A stretch of DNA of 64,000 nt, from positions 1-64,000 of the forward strand of contig CAMATZ010000010.1 of NCBI GenBank assembly GCA_945861275.1, in the 5' to 3' direction. Positions within the stretch are counted from its first letter, which is position 1; every line of letters begins with the position of its first letter. The stretch comes from Bordetella parapertussis. Lineage in GTDB: Bacteria > Pseudomonadota > Gammaproteobacteria > Burkholderiales > SG8-41. This document shows positions 8,183 through 16,774 of the stretch, piece by piece. The position numbers were made by a program, and so were the translations under genes. Below the pieces are notes generated by a model that was given only the letters and a program-made list of their open reading frames with translations, had not been told where the DNA came from and ran no database searches.

Positions 8183-9154
8183 TTACTGGCTGATGTCGTC
8201 GGGTGTGACTGCGGGCTGAGCCGGCTGAGCCGGTGGAGCGGGTTGCGTGGGCGCGGCTCTGCGTTCGACCAGATTGACCCGCAGCCATCTTTGCATGTCC
8301 TGCCAGACATGGGTGAGCTCGGCTTCGGTGGGCATTTTCAGCGCGTGCGGCAGTTCGAGTGTGACCACCGGTATGCCTTCTTTCAGGCCGCCAAAATTAC
8401 CCAGCGAGCCGGGGTAAACGCCGACGCGATTCAGATGCAGCCGGCCAAAGCGCGAAGGCGCTTCCACGCCGGTGGGCGGGCCATCAAAATCGAGCACGCC
8501 GTACGGCGCGTGTATCGCCACAATCACATCGGGCTTGAAGCGCACAATTTCATCGTGCAGCCAGCGTGACTCCGGTTCCGACGCGGGCGCCTTGCCGGGA
8601 TAACGGCGCGGATCACGCCGCGTTTGTTTTTCCCAGTAACGCGGCGCTTCCTTCAGCCAGTTATAGGTCGGGAAATTGCGATTCAGATCCACGCCGCGGG
8701 CATTCACGCGCGTGGGCGGACGCGCCAGCAGGCCATCGGGGTTTAACACCGGAATCACCCGCCAGTGGTATTGACTGGCTTCGTTGTTGGGTTGCTGCAG
8801 CAATTCCAGCCAGCGAAACACGATCGACGCCGATGTCAGTTCGTCGCCATGGATGGCGCCGATCACCAGCACCCGCGCGCTGGGCGAATGCGCCGAATTG
8901 AATTCGCGCAGCATGATGTGCCGGCCCTTCACCGATTTGGCGGCGACCGGCTTAAGCTGCGCCGCCACGCAGGGTTTCAATTTGATCTGCGGAATGGCAA
9001 GCGTGACCACATTGCACCAATCGTGCAATTCGCGCCCGGCGCTATCGGCCGCGGTGGCGGCAGTGGCGCTCTGCGCTGCAAAAACAACTGTGGCAGCCGG
9101 TGCAGTCGATAGAAAAATAATAAATAAAAACAATAAGTTACTGCTCATAAGCAC
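8183..9154 (-). CDS. M14-family zinc carboxypeptidase / murein peptide amidase-like protein
   Basis: This is a metallopeptidase of the M14 fold, close in pattern to MpaA-type enzymes that trim murein peptides. Zinc ligand motif HGDE (His102, Glu105), NARGVDLNRNFP (about 151-162), IHAPYG (His215) and a later VTLELPH segment with the likely catalytic Glu are present. An N-terminal signal peptide (about 1-26) indicates export, unlike cytoplasmic MpaA. The C-terminus ends in a Pro/Ala-rich tail of PAQPA-like units. The substrate is not clear from sequence. Confidence 0.8.
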   Translation of the reverse strand: MLMSSNLLFLFIIFLSTAPAATVVFAAQSATAATAADSAGRELHDWCNVVTLAIPQIKLKPCVAAQLKPVAAKSVKGRHIMLREFNSAHSPSARVLVIGAIHGDELTSASIVFRWLELLQQPNNEASQYHWRVIPVLNPDGLLARPPTRVNARGVDLNRNFPTYNWLKEAPRYWEKQTRRDPRRYPGKAPASEPESRWLHDEIVRFKPDVIVAIHAPYGVLDFDGPPTGVEAPSRFGRLHLNRVGVYPGSLGNFGGLKEGIPVVTLELPHALKMPTEAELTHVWQDMQRWLRVNLVERRAAPTQPAPPAQPAQPAVTPDDISQ

Positions 9155-9434
9155 TCTTGTTCAATTGCCGCCAACGGACGCGGCACGCGGCGCCAGACAC
9201 GACCAATAGTGGACTTGCGTATTCACAGTTTGAGGTGAAGCTCCGATGGCATGCGCCTGATAAATGTCACGCAGCGCTACGAAAAAATTTCAGCCGGCGA
9301 AAAGCGGAGATTATCAGGAAACACGCAGCGGCCCGTAGCGATTTTTCGCGGAGTGTACTGCGCGCGTGCTTCATCAAGCCCATAGCGGCATCATTAGTTA
9401 GCGCAGCGCCATAAGGCTGCGCTAGACTACGGCG

Positions 9435-10961
9435 ATGTCTGACATCGTGCTCACCACCATCAACGCGCGCTACGTGCATGCCGCGCTGGGGCTGCGCTAT
9501 CTCGCCGCCAACATGGGCGAACTTCAGCCGCGCACGCGCATCGTCGAGTTCGTGCTGGGCCAGCGCGCGTTTGAAATTGTCGAGGATTTGCTGGCGTTAA
9601 ATCCGCGCATCATCGGCATCGGCGTGTACATCTGGAACGTCGAGGAATGCACGCGGGTGGTGGCGCTGCTGAAAAAAGTGGCGCCCCATGTCACGCTGGT
9701 GCTCGGCGGCCCGGAAGTGAGTTACGAGGCCGCCGAACAGCGCATCTGCGCGCTGGCGGATTATGTGATCACCGGCTGGGGCGATGTAACGTTTGCGCAA
9801 CTCGCGCAGGAAATCATTAGCGGTAGCGCGCCCGCTGGCAAGGTGATTGCCGGCGAGCAGCCGCCACTCGCGCGCCTTACGTTGCCCTATACGCAATACA
9901 CCGATGAGGATATCGCGAAGCGCTTTATTTACGTCGAAGCCTCGCGCGGCTGCCCGTTCAAATGCGAGTTCTGCCTGTCGGCGCTGGATAAAACCGCGTG
10001 GCCGTTCGAGCTGGATGCGTTGATGGGCGAATTGGAAAAGCTCCATGCACGCGGCGCGCGTAATTTCCGCTTTGTCGATCGCACGTTTAATCTCAAAGTG
10101 GCGGCGAGCGAACGCATACTCGAATTTTTTCTGGCGCGCATGGACGGCAACTTGTTCATGCACTTCGAGTTGATCCCGGATCATTTGCCGGACAGGTTAA
10201 AACAAACCATTGCGCGCTTTCCGCCGGGCGCGCTGCATTTTGAAATCGGCATTCAGACTTTTAATACGGAGGTGCAGGCGCGCATTTCGCGCCGGCAGGA
10301 CGATGCCCAGGCGGAGAAAAACATCCGCTGGCTGCGCGAGCAATCGAATGCACTGATCCATGTCGATCTGATCGCCGGACTGCCCGGCGAAGACCTCGCG
10401 AGTTTCGGTCGCGGCTTTGACCGTTTGCATGCGATGAAGCCGCATGAGATTCAGGTGGGCATCCTGAAGCGCCTGCGTGGCGCGCCGATAGCACGGCATA
10501 CGGAGGCGCACCAATTGCGCTTTAACCCCGATGCGCCGTACAACGTGCTGGCGACCGATTGCATCGCCTATGCCGACATGCAGCGCATCTCACGCTTCGC
10601 GCGCTACTGGGATTTGGCGGGCAACTCCGGGCGCTTTCATCAGGCGTTGCCGCTGCTGCTGGGTGCCGCGCCGTTCAACAACTTCATGCGCTTTGCCGAT
10701 TGGCTGTACGCGCGGACACACAAAACCCACGAATTCGCTTTTGAACGGCTATGCGAATTCATGCACGACCACCTGACACAGGTGACCGGCGTGGATGCTG
10801 CCGTGGCTGACGCAGCACTGGTCTGCGATTACCAGGCCAGCGGCGCGCGCGGCCGGCCGGCGTTCATGGATAGCGGCGCAGGTCCGCGTGACGATAAGCA
10901 AAAAAGTGACAGCGCCACCACGCGGGCGCGCATGCGGCAGGCGCGACACGTGACGGCGTAG
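9435..10961 (+). CDS. B12-binding radical SAM protein (DUF4080-type)
   Basis: This 508-aa protein has an N-terminal cobalamin-binding Rossmann domain (about 1-140, with LVLGGPEVSYE) and a radical SAM core with the Fe-S motif Cys173-x3-Cys177-x2-Cys180 (CPFKCEFC). It then has a C-terminal region of the DUF4080 kind. Radical SAM/B12 enzymes of this class are often methylases, but the substrate of this subgroup is not established. It lies alone on the plus strand, 280 bp after the divergent M14 gene; nothing else is visible in that gap. The start at 9435 is supported by immediate match to the family N-terminus (DIVLTTINARY). Confidence 0.85.
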   Translation: MSDIVLTTINARYVHAALGLRYLAANMGELQPRTRIVEFVLGQRAFEIVEDLLALNPRIIGIGVYIWNVEECTRVVALLKKVAPHVTLVLGGPEVSYEAAEQRICALADYVITGWGDVTFAQLAQEIISGSAPAGKVIAGEQPPLARLTLPYTQYTDEDIAKRFIYVEASRGCPFKCEFCLSALDKTAWPFELDALMGELEKLHARGARNFRFVDRTFNLKVAASERILEFFLARMDGNLFMHFELIPDHLPDRLKQTIARFPPGALHFEIGIQTFNTEVQARISRRQDDAQAEKNIRWLREQSNALIHVDLIAGLPGEDLASFGRGFDRLHAMKPHEIQVGILKRLRGAPIARHTEAHQLRFNPDAPYNVLATDCIAYADMQRISRFARYWDLAGNSGRFHQALPLLLGAAPFNNFMRFADWLYARTHKTHEFAFERLCEFMHDHLTQVTGVDAAVADAALVCDYQASGARGRPAFMDSGAGPRDDKQKSDSATTRARMRQARHVTA

Positions 10962-10993
10962 GCATGTAACTATTTGTTTTTATTGGATAATTT

Positions 10994-11383
10994 ATGAGAC
11001 GATTCAATCCGCACGAACATGCCCGCAATGTGCTGGGCGAAAAACTTCTATCCTGCAGCGAAGACCCGGTGACCGGTTTTTACCGCGACGGCTGCTGCAA
11101 TGTCGGTCCCGATGATCTGGGTGTGCACGCGGTGTGCGTGCGGCTGACGGCGGAGTTTCTGGAATTCAGCAAAGCGCGCGGCAACGATCTGTCGACGCCG
11201 ATGCCGCAGTTTGGTTTTGACGGATTAAAGCCCGGCGATCAATGGTGCCTGTGCGCCGCGCGCTGGAAGGAAGCGTTCGATGCCAACGCCGCACCGCGCG
11301 TGGTGCTGCGCGCCACGCATGAGGCGACGCTGGAATTCGTGTCGCTGGACGAACTGAAAAAATTTGCGATTGATTTGAGCTGA
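10994..11383 (+). CDS. DUF2237 family protein
   Basis: This small 129-aa cytoplasmic protein carries the DUF2237 pattern: NVLGEKLLSCSEDPVTGFYRDG, then CCNVGPDDLGVHAVC, a FSKARGNDLSTP block, and DQWCLCAARWKEAF with conserved cysteines. The function of the family is unknown. It is followed after 11 bp by a membrane protein gene and probably forms an operon with it and hslR. An AACTATTTGTT motif lies just before the start at 10968. Confidence 0.88.
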   Translation: MRRFNPHEHARNVLGEKLLSCSEDPVTGFYRDGCCNVGPDDLGVHAVCVRLTAEFLEFSKARGNDLSTPMPQFGFDGLKPGDQWCLCAARWKEAFDANAAPRVVLRATHEATLEFVSLDELKKFAIDLS

Positions 11384-11394
11384 AGGAAATTATC

Positions 11395-11802
11395 ATGGCC
11401 GATTACGACGGTAAATCGCAACTGGCAATGCCCGACAGTCACCTGATAACGGTGGCGCATGTGGTGTATGCACTGCATGCGTTCAGCGCGATCACCGGCA
11501 TCAGCAGCACCGCGTTTATCGTCACCGCGTTTCTTTCCGGCTGGCCTTCGATCATCGCGGTGGTTATCAATTACGTAAAGCGCGGCGACGTGCGCGGCAC
11601 CTTTCTCGATTCACACTTCAGTTGGCAGATCCGCACCTTCTGGTGGGCGCTGCTGTGGTTTTGCATCGGCGGAGTGCTGATCATTACGCTGATCGGCGCG
11701 GTGATCGGCGTTCCGCTCATGGTGGTGACGGGCATATGGGTGCTGTATCGCATCGCGCGCGGCTGGCTTGCGTTGCTGTCGAACAAACCCATGCCGATGT
11801 AA
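11395..11802 (+). CDS. DUF4870-like small membrane protein
   Basis: This 135-aa protein has about three hydrophobic segments (about 19-40, 43-60, 83-125). The arrangement with VINYVKRGDVRGTFLDSHFSWQIRTFWWALLW between helices resembles the DUF4870 family of inner-membrane proteins, whose function is unknown. It has a GGAAATT ribosome-site region before the ATG, and sits 11 bp after DUF2237 and 13 bp before hslR. Confidence 0.7.
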   Translation: MADYDGKSQLAMPDSHLITVAHVVYALHAFSAITGISSTAFIVTAFLSGWPSIIAVVINYVKRGDVRGTFLDSHFSWQIRTFWWALLWFCIGGVLIITLIGAVIGVPLMVVTGIWVLYRIARGWLALLSNKPMPM

Positions 11803-11815
11803 CAGCCCGGTCGCC

Positions 11816-12190
11816 ATGCGCATCGACAAATGGCTGTGGGCCGCGCGCTTTTACAAAACACGTGCGCTGGCGCAGCAGGCGCTTGACGGCGGCAAGGTCA
11901 AGCTGAATGGCGAGCGTGTGAAACCTGCGAAAGACGTGCGTGCCGGTGATCAACTGGATCTGCGCATTGCCGCGCAGGATTGGACCGTACGCGTGCTGCA
12001 ACTCAGCGATAAACGCGGCCCGGCCCCGGTTGCGCGCGCGTTGTATGAAGAAACGCCGGAAAGTGTGTTGCGACGCGCGGAACAAGCCGCGCTGCGCAAG
12101 CTGGCGGCGGAGCCATCGCAAGAGCGTAGTGGCCGTGGCAGGCCGACCAAGCGCGAGCGGCGGGAATTAGAGCGCTGGCGTGATGCTTGA
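11816..12190 (+). CDS. hslR: Heat shock protein 15 (HslR), S4-domain ribosome rescue factor
   Basis: This 124-aa protein starts MRIDKWLWAARFYKTRALAQ, the hallmark of the HslR S4 RNA-binding domain (about 1-60). In E. coli Hsp15 binds free 50S subunits carrying stalled peptidyl-tRNA. The C-terminal tail is basic (GRGRPTKRERRELERW). The gene is complete. A diverged fragment equivalent to codons about 48-83 recurs 4.6 kb downstream at about 16558-16668, on the far side of an accessory island. I chose the ATG at 11816 because the S4 domain begins at once. Confidence 0.92.
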   Translation: MRIDKWLWAARFYKTRALAQQALDGGKVKLNGERVKPAKDVRAGDQLDLRIAAQDWTVRVLQLSDKRGPAPVARALYEETPESVLRRAEQAALRKLAAEPSQERSGRGRPTKRERRELERWRDA

Positions 12191-12308
12191 AAATAAATTA
12201 AGGAATCGCTGATCAAGTAGTCACGCGAGGCGACAGGTGATAGCGATGACATCGATTATAACCAATGAAAATGGCGTTTTTGAGCAGACCGCGATAACGG
12301 GTAGTGTC

Positions 12309-13136
12309 CTAATTTGAAACGCGGTCAACTAATTCCTCCATCGACCACAGGTTGTTAGCCACTCCAGCAGCCATCGCAGGAGTTACCCGCAGCGTCTTGT
12401 GAATCCTCACCATGTTGTAGTGCGCAAAGTGTAGCGCAACGGCAGCCCGCAGATTCTCAATCTTTTTGCTGAATGCGTTTGTCAGGCGCGTAAAGCGCCG
12501 CATGCTCATACGCATGGTCAAATTCTGTCGTTCAACGTAGCTCGTTGAAATGTGCTTTTGCACTGGGTCGCCATAGATCACTTCCCGCGTTGCGCGAACG
12601 ACTTTCGGCGGGCTATAGCGGCCTGCGCCAATGGGTTCTGCTTCATAGTGTTTTATGATCCGCCCGTAATCTACATTGTCACCAAATGCCCCACTGGTAG
12701 CGTCTGTGTAGGCCGCCAGCGCATCGGATGACAGTTGCACGCGGTTATCAAGGCAGTCTGCCAGATCGTTCATAAACACGCGTGCGGTGGCTAGATCGCG
12801 CTTGCCAATCAGCCAAGCCAGAACGATTTTAGTATCCGCATCAATCGCAACGAAGATCCATTGATCGCCAACGCGGGAACGATCTTCCCACGGCGCTACC
12901 TCGCGTTATTTCTTTTGCACGTAGGTCCAGATTTCATCGACCTGCAAACGCTCGCAAGTCAGGTTACGCATGGTTTTGTCCATGAGCTTCGCGCAGTTAT
13001 CACCTACCTGCACCATGAGGCGCATAACCGTGTCGCGGTGAGTGTTTGTTATGCGTTCGGTTGAGCGAATGGAGTTGCCTTCCACCAAACAGCTTATGAT
13101 TTGTGTGCGATCCTTTAGGCCCAGTCTGTTCATCAT
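12309..13136 (-). pseudogene. IS1-family transposase interrupted by an in-frame stop
   Basis: The reading frame of 276 codons is uninterrupted except for one TAA at 12906-12908. The N-terminal part has a helix-turn-helix (QIISCLVEGNSIRSTERIT) and the first catalytic Asp region VDEIWTYVQKK. Past the stop, DRSRVGDQWIFVAIDADT and KIVLAWLIGKR give the second Asp, and YVERQNLTMRMSMRRFTRL gives the catalytic Glu region. The C-terminal HFAHYNMVRIHKTLRVTPAMAAG is typical of IS1-like elements. The stop follows VQKK, where related proteins continue, so it is probably a C-to-T change of CAA. Terminal repeats are not evident, so the copy looks degraded. Confidence 0.8.
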
Positions 13137-13153
13137 TTTTCCCCTGCTACACA

Positions 13154-13225
13154 GTTGACAATATCCGCTCAGTGGTTGACAATATATTTCATATGGTTGA
13201 CAATGTCAATGTCTGTTGTTGACAA
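13154..13225. promoter_or_regulatory. Four GTTGACAA direct repeats spaced 21-22 bp upstream of an HTH regulator
   Basis: GTTGACAA occurs at 13154, 13175, 13196 and 13218, giving spacings of 21, 21 and 22 bp, two turns of the helix each. The first two continue as GTTGACAATAT. The array ends 16 bp before the ATG of the HTH-HATPase-STAS gene. Each unit holds a TTGACA box, and 17 bp after units 1 and 2 the next unit supplies GACAAT, so the repeats could also form overlapping -35/-10 pairs. An operator bound by the adjacent HTH protein is the simplest reading (inference). Confidence 0.7.
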
Positions 13226-13241
13226 AATAGAGGATTTTTAG

Positions 13242-14330
13242 ATGAGTAGAATATATGAGCAAGGCGAGCGTGTACGAAGGTATATCATTGAAAATGTTGA
13301 GAAATATCCATCTGATATAGCAAAGAAAACATCCGACAAATTCGGCATTACTCGTCAGGCTGCAAATAAACACCTTGTTAGGCTTACAAAAGAAAAAGCA
13401 CTAACCGTTCTGGGTAAAACGCGGGCAAAAACATACAAGCTGTGCCCTATATCAGAATGGAGCGCTGTATATCAAATAGGGCCGGGGCTAGAGGAGCATG
13501 TAGTCTGGAGTCGTGATGTCAGCGCTCAAATAGGAGTCCTCCCTGAAAATGTTGTCAACATTCTGCACTTTGGTTTTACAGAGATGTTCAATAATGCAAT
13601 CGACCATTCCGGCGGCAGTATTATTAGTGTGCATATCAAGAGAACTGCGGCTGACTGCGAAATATTAATTTCCGACGATGGAGTAGGAATTTTTAGAAAA
13701 ATTCAGGCCGCGTTGAATTTGCTTGATGAGCGCCACGCGGTGCTTGAACTGGCGAAAGGAAAATTCACTACCGATCCAAAAAACCACAGTGGCCAAGGTA
13801 TTTTCTTTACATCAAGAATGCTCGATTCATTCGATGTGATATCAGGGGGCGTTTTCTATTCGCATCAAATAGAAAAAGAGAACGATTGGCTATCAGAACT
13901 GCAAGAGGCAAATAAGCACGGTGGAACATCTGTGTGGATGAAGATTTATGCGCACACGTCCAGAACTAGCAAAAAGATTTTTGATAAATTTTCAAGCGCA
14001 GATGACGATTACTCGTTTAACAAGACAATGTTTCCTGTTGAATTGGCCCGCTATGGAGATGAAAATCTCGTGTCAAGATCGCAAGCCAAGAGACTCCTGC
14101 AACGCATAGAACTTTTTAAGGTTGTAATTTTAGATTTCAAAAACGTACCGTCCATAGGTCAGGCATTTGCTGACGAAATATTTAGAGTGTTTAGCAGCGA
14201 ACACCCGGACATTGAATTATTGCCTATCCATACAAACTCTGAAGTAAAGAGGATGATTGAAAGAAGCAAGGGTGGCGGCCTTTGGGGATTACGTGCGATT
14301 AGGGATTTGTTCAAACCAAATGAGAAATGA
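13242..14330 (+). CDS. Winged-HTH / HATPase / STAS-like (DUF4325) regulator
   Basis: This 362-aa protein joins three parts. Residues about 8-66 are a winged HTH (FGITRQAANKHLVRLTKEKAL). Residues about 103-235 are a GHKL ATPase domain with N-box E114-x2-NN, SDDGVGI (144-150) and HSGQGI (182-187). Residues about 262-350 are a DUF4325 STAS-like domain (VVILDFKNVPSIGQAFADEIF). There is no sensor, membrane segment or histidine phosphoacceptor domain. HATPase and STAS domains usually work as separate partners in anti-sigma switches; here both are fused to a DNA-binding domain. A GAGG ribosome site precedes the ATG. The next gene overlaps its stop. Codon use is AT-rich, unlike the flanks, which points to transfer. 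Target genes are unknown. Confidence 0.85.
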   Translation: MSRIYEQGERVRRYIIENVEKYPSDIAKKTSDKFGITRQAANKHLVRLTKEKALTVLGKTRAKTYKLCPISEWSAVYQIGPGLEEHVVWSRDVSAQIGVLPENVVNILHFGFTEMFNNAIDHSGGSIISVHIKRTAADCEILISDDGVGIFRKIQAALNLLDERHAVLELAKGKFTTDPKNHSGQGIFFTSRMLDSFDVISGGVFYSHQIEKENDWLSELQEANKHGGTSVWMKIYAHTSRTSKKIFDKFSSADDDYSFNKTMFPVELARYGDENLVSRSQAKRLLQRIELFKVVILDFKNVPSIGQAFADEIFRVFSSEHPDIELLPIHTNSEVKRMIERSKGGGLWGLRAIRDLFKPNEK

Positions 14331-14565
14331 AAAAGCATCAACGGATGACCTTGCAAAGGCAATAGAGTTGCAGCACGGCGGCACGGCAACGTTTGCCCAT
14401 GAAATGCCAGTTACAGAAACGTGGCAAGGAAAGACCGTGTGGAAAGGCACAGTTCATGTGTTTGACTTGGCCGGTCATCCTACGGCCAGGCGTGCGTATG
14501 CGTGGTCAGAGCCGGTAGAAGGTAGTGACAACCCGACAGCGGGTTTTGAGTGGTGCGGTGGGTGA
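14320..14565 (+). CDS. Small island-type hypothetical protein, C-terminus probably truncated
   Basis: From the ATG at 14320, which overlaps the end of the regulator gene by 11 bp, an 81-aa protein is read. It contains the block TWQGKTVWKGTVHVFDLAG followed by HPTARRAYAWSEPVEGS, which I recall from short proteins encoded on integrative elements. Those proteins usually continue beyond this point; here the last residues (NPTAGFEWCGG) look foreign, so the 3' end was probably lost at the nearby junction. The function is unknown. The overlap suggests co-expression with the HTH-HATPase-STAS protein. Confidence 0.6.
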   Translation: MRNEKASTDDLAKAIELQHGGTATFAHEMPVTETWQGKTVWKGTVHVFDLAGHPTARRAYAWSEPVEGSDNPTAGFEWCGG

Positions 14566-14700
14566 ATTTTGCGGGGAAACAACGGGCTTGCGCAACTGCG
14601 GTCAGATTTTTACGTGATTGACTGCCTGGCGCATGGCCGATACATTGAGGGTTATGCAAAAATGGTGTTTGAAATTCTTATACCCGATCCAGAGGATCCG

Positions 14701-14862
14701 CGACCCGTCGGCGGGGCGTGCGGCGCGAACCGCATTCCGATCGTGATGCCGTGCCATCGTGTCCTCGGCGCGAACGGCATCGGGGGGTTCATGCGCGGCC
14801 GCGGCGCAGACGCGCTCGACATCAAGCGCTGGCTCTTGCGGCACGCAGGCGTGCGCGTATGA
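14701..14862 (+). pseudogene. ogt: 3' fragment of ogt (methylated-DNA-protein-cysteine methyltransferase)
   Basis: About 53 residues match the C-terminal end of Ogt-type alkyltransferases: [19 protein letters not shown] with the active-site Cys of PCHR, then [19 protein letters not shown]. The N-terminal two thirds are missing; upstream sequence in the same frame is unrelated and AT-rich. The fragment ends in an ATGA overlap with the halogenase-like gene, so the two were an operon in the source genome and moved together. The junction lies near 14690-14701. Confidence 0.8.
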
Positions 14863-16520
14863 GCGGGCAGTCGAGCCACGACGTATTGATCGTCGGCGGA
14901 GGCCTCGCTGGCTTGACGCTTGCGTTGCAGCTCAAAGCGGCGATGCCGGATCTCGATGTGCGCATAATCGAGCGCCGGTCCCATCCGGTGCCGATTGCAG
15001 CGCACAAAGTCGGAGAGTCGACAGTGGAGATCGGTGCGCACTATTTCGCCGAGGTGCTGGGACTGCGCGAGCATCTCGACCGGCAACAGTTGCGCAAGTT
15101 CGGTTTCCGGTTTTTCTTCAGCGAAGGCCGCCACGATCTCGAAGGCGTCACCGAACTGGGCGGAAGCCGCTCCCTGCCGACGCCGGACTGGCAGATCGAT
15201 CGCGGCATTTTCGAGAATTTCCTCGCCGAAGAAGCGGTGCGGCGGGGCGTTCGCTTCGACGATGGCAGCACGGTCAAGCGCATCGATCTCGACGGGGCAG
15301 ATGGACATCGCGTCGAGCTCGAGCGTAACGGCGAACGAGAGGTCGCGCGCTCGCGCTGGCTGATCGATGCAGCGGGACGCGCGGGCCTTCTCAAGCGCAA
15401 GCTCGACCTGGCGGAAGACAATGCGCACGACGCGAACGCGGTGTGGTTCCGGGTCGATGCGCGGCTCGACGTCGACGAATGGGTCGCCGCTCCTCACTGG
15501 CGCGCCCTGTGTGACCCGCCCGCGCGGTGGCGCTCGACCAACCACATGTGCGGGCCGGGCTACTGGCTGTGGCTGATACCCTTGAGCTCGGGGTCGCATT
15601 CGGTGGGCATCGTCGCGGATGCAGCCCTGCACCCGTTCGAGACGATGAATACGGTCGAGCGGGCGTTTGCGTGGATCGAGACCCATCAGCCCCTGGTCCA
15701 CGCGCGTCTCTCCAGGGTGCTGGACCGCGCTCCGGGCGCGTTGATGGATTTCCTTTATTTCCGGAATTTCTCTTACGGCTGCAAGCAGGTGTTCTCGCAG
15801 GACCGATGGGCGCTCACCGGCGACGCGGGCTGGTTTCTCGACCCGTTCTATTCGCCTGGCTCGGATTTCATCGCGATCGGCAACACCTACATCACCGATA
15901 TCATCCGGGCCGACCGCGCGGGCGAGCCGATTCGCGCTCCGGTGCTGCTGTACGGCGAATTCTTTCGCCAGCTCTACGAAACCATGCTGTCGCTCTACAC
16001 GAACCAATATGCGCTGTTCGGCGACGCGCGGGTGATGCCTTTGAAAGTGCTGTGGGATTACACGTATTACTGGGGCGTGCTGTGCCCGCTGTTTTTCCAG
16101 CAGCGGCTGACAGACCTCACGGCGCTCGCCGAGCTCGAGGGCGCGCTGACGGGCGCAAGCGCGCTCAATCACGGCATGCAAAAGCTGCTGCGCGAATGGG
16201 GCGCAGCGACTCGCAACGCGGACGATCCGCCCGGAGGCAGTCCCGGCATGCTGGACCAGTGCTCGCTGCCGTGGTTCGTCGAGTTGAATCGCAGTTTGCG
16301 CGACCGGCTGGACGACAGCGGGTTCCGCACACGCATTCGCGAGAACGTGGCGCAGCTCGAGCGTGTCGGAAGTGAGATCGCAGCACTTGCGGTGCTCGAT
16401 GAGCCGGCGCTCGCGGCTCACGTTCCGCCCGGTCTCGCCGTCAGCAGCGATCCCGCGCTGTTGGGGGCGATGAGGGATGCCGTGGAGCGCCGGCCGGCCG
16501 TCCAGGAAAGCGCCGTCTGA
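14859..16520 (+). CDS. Flavin-dependent halogenase-like oxidoreductase
   Basis: This 553-aa FAD enzyme of the tryptophan-halogenase/PF04820 type has the FAD motif VGGGLAGL (12-19), [10 protein letters not shown] (50-59), Lys80 in RKFGFRF at the place expected for the catalytic lysine, the halogenase signature WLWLIP (236-241, WxWxIP) and a late DPFYSPGSD block (328-336). In known halogenases FADH2 and O2 form hypohalous acid that reaches the substrate through the lysine. No flavin reductase or biosynthetic carrier gene is nearby, so the substrate is open. A related monooxygenase without halogenation remains possible. Composition is very GC-rich compared with the preceding island genes. The start overlaps the ogt fragment stop. 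Confidence 0.75.
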   Translation: MSGQSSHDVLIVGGGLAGLTLALQLKAAMPDLDVRIIERRSHPVPIAAHKVGESTVEIGAHYFAEVLGLREHLDRQQLRKFGFRFFFSEGRHDLEGVTELGGSRSLPTPDWQIDRGIFENFLAEEAVRRGVRFDDGSTVKRIDLDGADGHRVELERNGEREVARSRWLIDAAGRAGLLKRKLDLAEDNAHDANAVWFRVDARLDVDEWVAAPHWRALCDPPARWRSTNHMCGPGYWLWLIPLSSGSHSVGIVADAALHPFETMNTVERAFAWIETHQPLVHARLSRVLDRAPGALMDFLYFRNFSYGCKQVFSQDRWALTGDAGWFLDPFYSPGSDFIAIGNTYITDIIRADRAGEPIRAPVLLYGEFFRQLYETMLSLYTNQYALFGDARVMPLKVLWDYTYYWGVLCPLFFQQRLTDLTALAELEGALTGASALNHGMQKLLREWGAATRNADDPPGGSPGMLDQCSLPWFVELNRSLRDRLDDSGFRTRIRENVAQLERVGSEIAALAVLDEPALAAHVPPGLAVSSDPALLGAMRDAVERRPAVQESAV

Positions 16521-16557
16521 GCGCGCACGCATCGACGCCTGGTAGGGAGGTCGCGCC

Positions 16558-16668
16558 CGATCTCAGGCGCATCGCGATGCAGGATTGGACCGTAAGCGTG
16601 CTGCAACTCAGCGACAAACGCGGCCCGGCGCCGGTGGCCCAAAACTTATACCAAGAAACGTCAGAAGG
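16558..16668 (+). pseudogene. Diverged internal fragment of hslR
   Basis: The fragment aligns without gaps to hslR 11975-12061 over 16580-16666, about 72 of 87 positions identical by hand count, with weaker similarity further left. The encoded QDWTVSVLQLSDKRGPAPVA matches HslR. It has no start and runs into a stop, so it is dead. It marks the right side of the accessory island. The rest of 16521-16774 shows no gene. Confidence 0.8.
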
Positions 16669-16774
16669 AATCTATTTCTGTAGCGGCGCGCGATAACCCT
16701 GAAATACCGGCGGTTCAGTGCCCGGCGCTGCGCTCTCTTCACCGCTGAATCCCACGCGCGGCTGGCTGTAGCCT

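Larger units (their letters stand above)
12191..16670. other. Accessory island between hslR and an hslR fragment
   Basis: The segment between intact hslR and a second partial hslR carries a decayed IS1-type transposase, an AT-rich regulator with a repeat array, an island-type small gene, a truncated ogt and a halogenase-like gene. Base composition changes sharply inside it: 12.9-14.6 kb is clearly AT-rich, 14.7-16.5 kb very GC-rich. It therefore looks like at least two separate acquisitions. No integrase gene and no clean attachment repeats are visible. Confidence 0.6.

Noticed and set aside
12906-12908. Recoding or programmed read-through at the TAA in the IS1-type transposase
   Set aside because: IS1 elements use a frameshift, not stop read-through; the stop is TAA without any visible recoding signal, so a nonsense mutation is simpler.
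13154-13225. CRISPR-like array
   Set aside because: The repeat core is only 8-11 bp with 21-22 bp period, no palindromic repeat and no cas genes; operator or promoter repeats explain it better.
14695-14700. GGATCC at the junction between AT-rich island sequence and the ogt fragment, as a cloning or assembly join
   Set aside because: A six-base site can occur by chance and no vector sequence is visible. Worth a look at read coverage, but not evidence in itself.
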